A stretch of DNA of 64,000 nt, from the NCBI GenBank assembly GCA_026712715.1, contig JAPOPW010000043.1, forward strand, positions 62,001-126,000, written 5' to 3'. Below, piece by piece: positions 8,856-16,520 of the stretch (its first letter is position 1; each line of letters begins with the position of its first letter). A program made the translations under genes and the position numbers. Source of the DNA: Immundisolibacterales bacterium. GTDB lineage: Bacteria > Pseudomonadota > Gammaproteobacteria > HK1. The notes under the pieces were generated by a model that saw only the letters and a program-made list of their open reading frames with translations, was not told the DNA's origin and made no database searches.

Positions 8856-8904
8856 AGCAGCACCGTGCGGGGCTCGCGCACGACCCGCGTCGCGCAATCG
8901 ACCG

Positions 8905-9465
8905 TCAAAGCGCTCTCAGGAGCCAACCCGCCGTCTCATGGTGATGTTCCTGAAGGGCGCTGTCGAAGCTCCACGCCCTCGTCCGTTCCACGGTCCAGCC
9001 AAGAACCCGAGCGCGGTTCAGCCCGAGCTCGCAGGAGAGACGGTCCAGCCGGGTGCGCGTCGGTTTCTCCAAGTGCACGAATTCAATGCTGCGGAAAATC
9101 GGCGCGAGCGCAAACTCGCGTTCGCCGCGCAACGGCTTCGGATCGATCACGAGCCATGGCTCGCGAGCGGCAGCAAGCACGTTTTGCCCATGAAGGCCCT
9201 GGTTGACGAGAACCTCTTCACCCTGGGTCGCCGCCAGCGCCTGGAGGTGCTCGAGAGCGGCGTCGACCAACATTCGTTCGCAGGGACGCCCCGCTCTTTC
9301 CCAGGCTTGCGGCAGGTGGAGCGCCCATTGCCGCGCTGTATCCCACCCTTCTCCTTGCCGCGGATACGATGCGGAGCGCGCCCGAAGCAGCAGGTTCGGA
9401 AAGACCGTGTGGCAGTCGTTCCTGAAGCGGTGGCATCTACTCCCGAAGCTGGCAATCTGAGTCTT
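8905..9465 (-). pseudogene. Remnant of an APH(6)/streptomycin-kinase-type phosphotransferase
   Basis: Read leftwards, the frame is open from just after a TAG near 9466-9468 to a TGA at 8905. The C-terminal 120 residues match the APH_6 family: MLVDAALEHLQALAATQ, the catalytic-loop region, then REPWLVIDPKPLRGEREF, LAPIFRS and ETAGWLLRAL. The catalytic loop normally reads H-Q-D-L-H-G-D-N; here it is N-Q-G-L-H-G-Q-N, losing the catalytic Asp and the second metal-side Asp. The N-terminal ATP-binding half is absent, and what precedes (about residues 1-60) does not resemble the family. This is almost certainly a dead fragment, with codon decay consistent with age. Confidence 0.6.
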
Positions 9466-9732
9466 ATAAACCTATATTTTGACCGCATCAGGCTTCGATT
9501 TCGGAGCAACCCCGGCGATCGCATTCCGGAGATCCCAGATGACGCAGGCTCGAACCGTCGTCGCCCGCTGCCGCATCCGAAGCCGCGGGCAGATGGAGCG
9601 GATTCTCGAGCATCCTGTAAGGCGGCCGATGGGGTCGTGGAGCGAGGGACAGGCATCGAGAACCGCCTGATCGGATCACATGTCTCTCCGCACGCCAATG
9701 GGAACGCGAGTGCCGGCCGGGATGCGGGCTCC

Positions 9733-10893
9733 ATGAGCCGGCAGGGGAAGGACCTCTTCGAGCGCCTCCTTTCGTCGCTGTACCAAGCGGTGCTCGACGA
9801 CAGTCACTGGCCGGTCGCCTCCGCCCTCATCGACGAAGTCTGTGGGTCGAAGGGAAACATTCTGGTATCAGGGGACGGGGGGCTCGGGAACGATGTCGAC
9901 ATCTACTTCGCTCGGTGCTGCTACCGGGGCGAACGCCGGGAGGACTTCGAGAGCGAGTACTTCCGGGTCTACCACCACCTCGACGAGCGCGGACCGCGCC
10001 TGAGGCGGCTCCCGGACAGCCGGATCGTGAACATTGGGGAGCTATATACCGACCAGGAGAAGCGGACCTCCGTCGCGTACAACGAGATGCTTGCGCTCTC
10101 GGACACGCGAAACTGCCTGCACGCGCGACTCGACGGGCCGGACGGCTCGCGGATCATCTGGACCGCCGCAGATCCGGTCGATGACACGGGTTGGTCCCCC
10201 AGTCGTGTCGAGACCGTGGCCCGCCTGCTGCCCCACATCCGTCAATTTGTCCGGGTGCGCCTTGCGCTCGAAAATTCCCGGGCCCTGGGCGCGACGCTGA
10301 CGGAGCTTCTGGAAACCACGCGCTGCGCGATCATCCAGCTCGACCGTCGGGGACGGATCGTCGGGGTCAATGACCGTGCCCGGCAGATGCTTCGAACGGG
10401 CAAAGGGCTCGCCGACACAAGGGGTTTCCTCCATGCCCGGAACCCCGGGGAAGACGCGAAGCTCCAGAGCCTCTTCGCACGCGCCCTGCCGCGATTCGGC
10501 GGTCCCGGCGTGAGCGGGTCGATGATCGTGACCGGTTCGGTCGACTCCCCGCCGCACTCGGTGCTGCACATGAACCCGGCGGGCACGGGCGGCGTGGAAA
10601 GGGGCGCAAGTCGGGTGGCTGCGATCGTGCTCGTGGTGGAGCCCGAGAAGCAGGCGAGCGCAGATCCGGAGCTCGTCGGAGACGCCCTTGGCCTTACGCG
10701 CGCGGAGAGTCGGGTAGCGGTGATGCTCGCGGAAGGCTACACGCCCCGGGACATCGCCGAGGCCACCGGGCGGAGCATCGGGACGGTGCGGTGGCACCTC
10801 AAGCAGATCTTCGTCAAGAACCGTATCTCGCGACAGGCGGAGCTCGTGCAGCTCGTGCGGTCGGTGTCGGTCATCGGGAGCGATCGACGCTGA
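9733..10893 (+). CDS. LuxR-family transcriptional regulator
   Basis: A 386-aa protein from the ATG at 9733 (MSRQGKDLFERLLSSLYQAV). The reading frame is open far upstream, but over the antisense phosphotransferase remnant, so the later start is preferred. The C-terminal 60 residues are a LuxR helix-turn-helix: LTRAESRVAVMLAEGYTPRDIA, then TGRSIGTVRWHLKQIFVKN. The N-terminal 300 residues form a sensory region with a PAS-like middle (RCAIIQLDRRGRIVGVNDRARQ). No kinase or autoinducer synthase lies nearby, so the signal is unknown. Two strong hairpins follow the stop, suggesting a single-gene transcript. Confidence 0.85.
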   Translation: MSRQGKDLFERLLSSLYQAVLDDSHWPVASALIDEVCGSKGNILVSGDGGLGNDVDIYFARCCYRGERREDFESEYFRVYHHLDERGPRLRRLPDSRIVNIGELYTDQEKRTSVAYNEMLALSDTRNCLHARLDGPDGSRIIWTAADPVDDTGWSPSRVETVARLLPHIRQFVRVRLALENSRALGATLTELLETTRCAIIQLDRRGRIVGVNDRARQMLRTGKGLADTRGFLHARNPGEDAKLQSLFARALPRFGGPGVSGSMIVTGSVDSPPHSVLHMNPAGTGGVERGASRVAAIVLVVEPEKQASADPELVGDALGLTRAESRVAVMLAEGYTPRDIAEATGRSIGTVRWHLKQIFVKNRISRQAELVQLVRSVSVIGSDRR

Positions 10894-10914
10894 GGCCGGA
10901 AGCAGTCGGCCCCC

Positions 10915-10974
10915 GCACACAGTGGTGTGCCCGCTCGCGAAACTCCCTTGCGTCCCCCTCCCATTTGGGAGGGG
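10915..10974 (+). terminator. Twin hairpins downstream of the LuxR-family gene
   Basis: GCACAC (10915-10920) pairs with GTGTGC (10925-10930) over an AGTG loop. CCCCTCCC (10955-10962) pairs with GGGAGGGG (10967-10974) over an ATTT loop, an 8-bp perfect stem. No T-tract follows, so this may be a terminator or an mRNA 3'-end stabiliser. Confidence 0.45.
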
Positions 10975-11145
10975 TCGTCATCATCCGGTCTTCGTATCTT
11001 GCCTTGCGACCAGCTTGAGGAACCAGCGGGTGCCCGGGTGCGTCCGATTCCGGAGAACGAACGAAGTGGGGGAGAGCAGCCCCCTATCCGAGGGCGGAGC
11101 CAGAGCGAGCGGAAAACGAAGGGACCAGCCCACAGCGCCTTGACG

Positions 11146-11159
11146 TGGGAGCGCTCCCA
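11146..11159 (+). promoter_or_regulatory. Perfect palindrome TGGGAGCGCTCCCA, LacI-family-type operator
   Basis: The 14-bp perfect inverted repeat TGGGAGCGCTCCCA is the form bound by LacI-family repressors such as CebR of Streptomyces. It lies 53 nt upstream of the GTG at 11213. No LacI-type regulator or sugar gene is in the window, so the site is inferred from shape only. Confidence 0.4.
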
Positions 11160-11212
11160 AACGGCAGGCGCCACGTCGGCATCGCTCGGAGCTTCGCAAG
11201 AGGAGGAAGCAA

Positions 11213-11830
11213 GTGGACGAGAACGAAGCGAACCGGAAGGTCGGGGCACTCAAGGCCATCATCCAGACCCTCCTGCTCGAGCACTACTGGGAAATGGATG
11301 AGGAGAGCGGGAAGCAGCGCTTCCTTGGCATGGCCGAAGCGGACCATCTGGTGGCGATGGCGATCCTTAACGAGCTCACCCAGGAAGAGCTCGCGGCGGC
11401 GTTCAGGTGGCCCGGTGGCGAGGACGGAGACAGGGCGAGGGGACTGCCGGCGCTCCCGGTCATCGCGTTCCTCACCGAAGCTCAGTACGAGCGGGCGCGG
11501 GTCACGACGCTTGCCGAGGATGAGGGCGACCGGGCCCGGTCGCTCGCCATGGAAGAGTGGGAGCGGTCAGGGGCGAAGGCGCAAGGCGAAAGCGAGCTCC
11601 TGATCCTCGCTGAAGAGCGGTTCGTGTCGGCAATGGTCAAGGACCTTGTTGCGCGCCGTGGCGAGGATGCTGCCGCACTGGAAGAAGGAGCCCTCGAAGA
11701 ACGGATTGCCAGCATGCACGAGCCCTGGGGAAGCAGAACGCGCCGGGAGCTCGAACGGCTCCGGGAGGACCTTGCGCTGATGCTGGAGGAGTCGGCGAGG
11801 AGCGAGTCGAGGCGCGGAGCCGGGATCTGA
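11213..11830 (+). CDS. Hypothetical protein, acidic and helical
   Basis: A 205-aa protein with a GTG start preceded by a strong AGAGGAGG Shine-Dalgarno at 11197-11204. It is strongly charged and predicted helical throughout, with Glu/Arg-rich heptad-like stretches toward the end (ERIASMHEPWGSRTRRELERL, LALMLEESARSE), so a coiled coil is likely at residues of about 160-200. No signal peptide, membrane segment or known motif is seen. It converges with the XRE-type gene, 14 nt between stops. A LacI-type palindrome lies upstream. The function is unknown. Confidence 0.65.
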   Translation: MDENEANRKVGALKAIIQTLLLEHYWEMDEESGKQRFLGMAEADHLVAMAILNELTQEELAAAFRWPGGEDGDRARGLPALPVIAFLTEAQYERARVTTLAEDEGDRARSLAMEEWERSGAKAQGESELLILAEERFVSAMVKDLVARRGEDAAALEEGALEERIASMHEPWGSRTRRELERLREDLALMLEESARSESRRGAGI

Positions 11831-11844
11831 CCGCTCCAGGTGAT

Positions 11845-12258
11845 CTACCGCCTCCGATCGCCCCTCGTCCCCGCGGCAATCCCGGTGATGAGCTGCCTGA
11901 TCCGCGCCACGTTGGCGTGAGAGCGCTCCTGACCAATGAGATCGTACACGGCAGCGACGACCGTTGCCTTGTCCCCGGGCTCGAGCTCGAGGTACTGCTC
12001 CTTCAGCAAGAGCTCGGTGGTCTCGATGGCGTGCTTGAGGCGCTCCGCCTCGACCGTACCCACCTCCCTAGGGGGACCTGCGTAGAACTCGAGCCCGAGC
12101 ACCTCGCAAAGGCGCCGGAATTTCTCGACGGACGGCACCTGCCCCCGACGCATGTTGCGGATGAGCTGGTCGTTGCCAACCGCTTCGATGGAAGCCTGGC
12201 GCGCTGACCAGCGACGCGCGCGAAGGGCGGCGTTCACGAGCTCGAGGAGATCCTGCAT
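11845..12258 (-). CDS. XRE/lambda-repressor-like DNA-binding protein
   Basis: A 137-aa protein. Residues of about 1-60 read as a helix-turn-helix of the XRE type: LVNAALRARRWSARQASIEAV, NDQLIRNMRRGQVPSVEKFRRLCEVLGLEF. The C-terminal half is helical and acidic and has no peptidase (LexA/CI) motif, so it is not a self-cleaving repressor. Upstream on its own strand is a TATAGC-like hexamer about 40 nt from the start. It converges with the 205-aa hypothetical gene. It could be a small autonomous regulator or a decayed prophage repressor; no other phage genes are present. Confidence 0.7.
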   Translation of the reverse strand: MQDLLELVNAALRARRWSARQASIEAVGNDQLIRNMRRGQVPSVEKFRRLCEVLGLEFYAGPPREVGTVEAERLKHAIETTELLLKEQYLELEPGDKATVVAAVYDLIGQERSHANVARIRQLITGIAAGTRGDRRR

Positions 12259-13516
12259 GGGACATGACTCTACCGATGGGTCCGCCGTTGAGAAAAGGCG
12301 CTATAGGGCGTTATGTACGTCTGAATCAACCCTGTCAAGTCGGCAGTGGAATCAGTGTCAGCAGTGGAATCAGGGTGGACAAGTTGGGCCCGAGCTTCGT
12401 CTCCCCACGTGCGAACGGTGACCATCGACACCCCCTCGGGTACACGACTTCCCGCCGCTGCCCGGTATTCGCGCTCTCGTTCTCGCCACAACGCCAGCGC
12501 ATCGGGTCAGCAAGGGTCCGGACAGGGAATGTCGCACGTCATTATTGAGTCGAATACACCGCATAATTGAGCCTTTATGCCTATAATCAAGGCAATAGTA
12601 CCCACAGAGCGTCGTTCCACCAGTGCAACCGAATTCGGACACCAAGGTCTGTTTTGCCCCATATGACGCACGCGCGCAAGGGAGCCGCCGTGGCTGTCAA
12701 GACCCCTGGAGCGTCCCAGCGCGGGCTCCGCGTCCGGGGAGGTCCTTCGTCCCCGCTTCCCTTCTCGACTCACGACCGCCAGGCAAGGTCCGTCGCCAGG
12801 AGACGCCCCGACCACGAGATTGGGGCCGGTTCGTTGCCGGCTCCGCTTCGTGGCCTTTTCCCCCCCAGGACAGGGGACCCAACCACACCCGCGCGCTGGC
12901 CTTGGAAGCGGTGGGCCGTTCAAGTGAGCAACCGGGAATATTGGTCCCGAACCGTACGCCCCGAAGCGGGCTTCGCTGCGTTGGTGATCGTCCGAAGAGG
13001 GCTGAAATGGCACAAGAACAGGTGTATACGACCAAGAAACACGCCAACCTCTGTTTCGATACACCGAGTCGCTCATGCAATCCGAGTCCGAAGTCACGAT
13101 CGCCCCGGCCCCGTCGCTGCACGTCTCCACACGGAACGCGGGACTGGCGAAGGCCGTTCGAGAGTCACCTCGCGAGATGACGAACGTTGTGGATCACGAC
13201 AGTGATGGGCGACCCGCCGTTCGTCACGGAGAACGGTTTTCGAATCGCCGAGTATCAGTCGAGGGAGTCCGTGAGGCCCCGCCTCGTCTTCGCGCTTGCA
13301 GGAGTCCGAGACGCCATGAGTAACGAAATCCACCGTCAACACGCCGCACATCGAGTTGGCTGCACTACCGGTACATACCCGGAACGCTTGGTACCAGCCG
13401 ATGGAGACGATGCCGGCATATGACGAGAGGCAGCCTCGGGGGCGCCAGGCAGTGACGAACCCGCCACACCACGCGGGGCACCGGCGCAGTCCGGTGCCGC
13501 CGGCCCGGCGTGAGCG
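12259..13516 (+). other. 1.26-kb gene-free region
   Basis: All reading frames in this stretch look like noise: Arg/Pro/Ser-rich, no recognisable domain, and several overlapping frames of equal length on both strands. It contains an 18-bp tandem repeat near 12343, an AT-rich patch at 12540-12610 with a TATAAT at 12582-12587, and G/C runs. It may hold upstream control DNA for the large LuxR-type gene at 13517 or the remains of lost genes. No RNA gene was identified. Confidence 0.5.
12343..12378 (+). repeat. 18-bp tandem repeat
   Basis: GCAGTGGAATCAGTGTCA (12343-12360) is followed by GCAGTGGAATCAGGGTGG (12361-12378); the first 13 bases are identical. It lies about 85-120 nt upstream of the XRE-type gene on the other strand and could be a paired operator or a simple duplication. 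Confidence 0.6.
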
Positions 13517-16279
13517 ATGAGCAAAGCCGACCCGAGAAGTGGCGGCAACGCCCGGGGAGTACCTCGGAAGGCGCGCACAGGCTCGCGTGGCGACCAACCG
13601 CTCCCTTGGCTCCAGCGACAGAAAATCGCTATCCCCAACCGCGTAGCCGGTCTTTTTGACCGCACCAAGCTCGTGGACTGGGCCATGCCTACCCGCCGGC
13701 GCCTCACGGTGCTGAAGGCGCCCGGCGGGTTCGGCAAGTCAACCCTCCTCGCCGTGTGCTGCCGCCACCTTCGAAATGAGGGGATCCCCGTCGCGTGGAT
13801 CTCGGTGGATGAGCACGACGATCCCGCCGTGCTCGACGCGTACATCGAGTACGCCTGCCGGAGTGCGGCGGTTGGTGCTGCTGAAGGGCTGGAGCGCTCC
13901 GAGGTTCCAGACGGGGGCAAGGCACCGAGCGGGAGCGAGAGCCGGACGGCAATCTTGATGCGCGAGGTCGCGGATCTCGAGGTGCCGTTCGTGCTCGTGT
14001 TCGACGAGCTCGAGCGCCTTGAGAACCCGGAGTCGGCGGCGCGCGTTGACTTCCTCGTCAAGCAGGCGCCGCCCAATGTGCACCTCGCGTTCGCCTGCCG
14101 GGAGCTCCCCGGCGGAGTGGACGTCGTGAGCGCCCTCCTTGAAGGGCGCGCCGCGATCGTGTCCACAGAAGAGCTGCGGTTCTCAAGATCGGAAGTCGCC
14201 GAGTTCTTCGAACGGAAGCTCTCGCAAGCACAACTCGCGTCCCTGATGTCGGAGTCGGCGGGGTGGCCGTTCGCGCTCCGAATCTTCCGCAACGAGATGG
14301 CGAGCGGGGGGCGGCGGAACGCGAGCGCGTCTCGGGCCATCGTGGAGAACTGGGTGGAGTCGCGGCTCCTTGCCGGGCTTGGAGCGGAGGACCGCGAATT
14401 CCTCCTCGATCTCGGCTTGTTCGAATGGATGGACGCGGCGCTCCTTGACGCGGTGCTGGAGCGCAACGATTCGCTGCTCCGGATCGACACGATGTCCGTT
14501 CTGGCCGGGATGCTCGAGCCGGTCCGGGGCGGCGGCACGGACGTCTGGCGGCTGCATCCGCTCATCCGGGAATATTGCGTCAGGCATCGCTTCCGGGAGA
14601 CACCTGAGCGGTTTCGAACCATCCATCGACGGATCGCCGAAGCGCTCGCACGCCGGGGCCGGACCGCAACTGCCATGCGACACGCCGTCGAAGCGGGGGA
14701 GCCCGTGCTTGCGGGCAGGATCCTCGAGCGTTCGGGAGGCGTTCGCCTGTGGCTCCGGGAAGGGCTCGCCGAGCTTGAGGCCGCCGAACGTCGGCTGAAC
14801 GAAGAGATTGTCCGAACGCGCCCGCGTCTGGGTCTGGTCCGTTGCCTTGCATTGGTCCTCAAGGGGCGGATGGAAGAGGCGCGGGAGAAATACCGCTCCT
14901 TGGGCACGGGTCTTGGCAGCCTCGAAGTCCACGCGAGCGACGCCGAGTTCGAGTTGGCGGTGGACAACACCGTGGTTCGCGGCATGCTCGCCTTGTATGG
15001 CGGGGAACGATTCGGCTCGGTGTCGATTCAAACGTTGTTGGCCGATCTTGAACGGCTCGCGAAATCGCCGCGTGTCGATGTTCTGACGCGGGGGCATATC
15101 GAGTACGGACTTTGCGTCGGAAACAACATGACGGCGAAGTTCGAGGTCGCGCGCGAACGTGCCGCACGGGCGTGGGAGTGCTTCGGCGCGAGTCGGTACA
15201 TGAGGATGTTCGTCGATGTGCAGGTGGGGCAGATCGCCATGGCGCAGGGCCGGGTTCCGGAGGCTCGTGCCCTGCACCGACGAGCGGAGCGGGTCGCAAA
15301 GAGGAGATACGCGCTCGATCCCGCGGCGGTGGCGATTTGTGGGGTTCATTTGCAGGAGCTTCAGGTCGAATGCAACCGCGCCGCGGCGGGCGCGGAGCTC
15401 ACCCAGGTGCCGGAGGCGCTGGTGACGGGGAGCTCGCCCCTCCAGGCCTACGCGGCGGCGTGCGGTGTGGTGACGGATCTGAAGCTTCGCGACGAAGGCG
15501 TCGAGAGCGCACTCGCAGCCGCAGCGGAAATGCTCGATTACGTGCGGGGCGCGCGGTTGCCGGTGCTCGTGAGGTACGTGTCGGCGCTAAGGATTTCGTT
15601 TCTCGCGATCGCGGGTCGGGTCGGAGACGGAGAGAAGGCCTGGGCGCTGGGCGCTCTCGCGGAGAGCACGGCGGGGTGCCTTGACCTCGAAGGTCAGACG
15701 TGGCGGGAAATGGAGACGCTATCGTGCGCGCGCCTTCGCCTGATGATTGGAAGAGAACGTTTCGACGAAGGCCGCAGCTTCGCCGAGGAACTCCGCGCGG
15801 TAGCGGAGGGACGGGGCTTGCGGCGAACGCTCATGCGAGCGCTTGCGCTCTCGATGGTTCTCGAACATCGCGCGGGCAATGCGCCGGCAGCGACCGGTCA
15901 CGTCGAGGAGTATGTCCGCCTTTACGTCAAGACGCCGTACGCCGCGCCTCTTGTGCGGGAACGTGAAACTTGCAAGCCCTTGGTCGAGGCCTTCCTCCGG
16001 TCGTCACCCGACCCCACCGCCAGGAAGTCGGCGCGGGCGCTGCTCAAGGCGATGGAAACAGCCGACGCCCCTCCAAGGCCGATTCTGACCGAACGGGAGC
16101 GAGAGGTGCTGGAACGACTCGAGGGTCAGAGCGACAGGCAGATCGCCGCTCGACTCGGTCTCAGTACACACGGGGTTCGGTATCACCTGCGAAACGTGTT
16201 CACGAAGCTAAGGGCACGGAACCGGATTGAGGCAGTCGACCGCGCACGCGAGATGGGACTGGCTCAGGGCGACTCCTGA
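13517..16279 (+). CDS. Large ATP-binding LuxR-type regulator (MalT/LAL family)
   Basis: A 920-aa protein from the ATG at 13517. Walker A is APGGFGKST (residues 68-76), after the typical R-L-T-V-L-K; a Walker B-like FVLVFDELE follows near residue 157 and a MalT-like WPFALRI segment near 255. Residues of about 380-850 are helical TPR-like repeats. The C-terminus is a LuxR helix-turn-helix: LTEREREVLERLEGQSDRQIA, LGLSTHGVRYHLRNVFTKL. Such proteins are STAND-type ATPases that activate transcription on binding a small ligand. The downstream promoter and TadG-like gene are plausible targets; the ligand is unknown. The regulator stands alone in an accessory region. Confidence 0.9.
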   Translation: MSKADPRSGGNARGVPRKARTGSRGDQPLPWLQRQKIAIPNRVAGLFDRTKLVDWAMPTRRRLTVLKAPGGFGKSTLLAVCCRHLRNEGIPVAWISVDEHDDPAVLDAYIEYACRSAAVGAAEGLERSEVPDGGKAPSGSESRTAILMREVADLEVPFVLVFDELERLENPESAARVDFLVKQAPPNVHLAFACRELPGGVDVVSALLEGRAAIVSTEELRFSRSEVAEFFERKLSQAQLASLMSESAGWPFALRIFRNEMASGGRRNASASRAIVENWVESRLLAGLGAEDREFLLDLGLFEWMDAALLDAVLERNDSLLRIDTMSVLAGMLEPVRGGGTDVWRLHPLIREYCVRHRFRETPERFRTIHRRIAEALARRGRTATAMRHAVEAGEPVLAGRILERSGGVRLWLREGLAELEAAERRLNEEIVRTRPRLGLVRCLALVLKGRMEEAREKYRSLGTGLGSLEVHASDAEFELAVDNTVVRGMLALYGGERFGSVSIQTLLADLERLAKSPRVDVLTRGHIEYGLCVGNNMTAKFEVARERAARAWECFGASRYMRMFVDVQVGQIAMAQGRVPEARALHRRAERVAKRRYALDPAAVAICGVHLQELQVECNRAAAGAELTQVPEALVTGSSPLQAYAAACGVVTDLKLRDEGVESALAAAAEMLDYVRGARLPVLVRYVSALRISFLAIAGRVGDGEKAWALGALAESTAGCLDLEGQTWREMETLSCARLRLMIGRERFDEGRSFAEELRAVAEGRGLRRTLMRALALSMVLEHRAGNAPAATGHVEEYVRLYVKTPYAAPLVRERETCKPLVEAFLRSSPDPTARKSARALLKAMETADAPPRPILTEREREVLERLEGQSDRQIAARLGLSTHGVRYHLRNVFTKLRARNRIEAVDRAREMGLAQGDS

Positions 16280-16464
16280 CCAGGCGCCGCTCGAGTGTCG
16301 GCTGGTGCAGGGCCTCGCTCGACAATTCCGGTTCCGGCCTTGATCCGGGTGGCTACGCTGCCTTCGAGCGGCGCATCCGAACCGGTCCCATCACCTCCGG
16401 GATCAAGTCTTTCATCTTCACGAACTTGCAATATCGAAGAAAGTCGAGTGGGCATTTTATACCT

Positions 16465-16492
16465 TGTATTGCGTTTTTTAAGACCTATAATC
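16465..16492 (+). promoter_or_regulatory. Sigma-70-type promoter for the TadG-like gene
   Basis: TTGTAT (16465-16470), a 16-nt spacer that includes a T-run, and TATAAT (16487-16492). It lies in an AT-rich patch and predicts a transcript start about 20 nt before the GTG at 16521. Confidence 0.5.
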
Positions 16493-16520
16493 TTGGAAAA
16501 GCACAACCCTGGGGCAGCGG

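Larger units (their letters stand above)
10894..11212 (+). other. Intergenic stretch with hairpins and a LacI-type palindrome
   Basis: No gene is seen. The first 80 nt hold two hairpins that may end the luxR transcript, and a perfect 14-bp palindrome lies 53 nt before the next start codon; these are listed separately. An AGAGGAGG Shine-Dalgarno tract precedes the GTG at 11213. Confidence 0.5.

Noticed and set aside
11213-12258. Toxin-antitoxin pair (205-aa unknown plus XRE-type protein)
   Set aside because: The genes are convergent rather than co-directional, and the 205-aa protein has no toxin features.
12567-13205. Overlapping frames of 140-210 codons on both strands
   Set aside because: No domain, no good start context and no codon bias; several conflicting frames of equal length.
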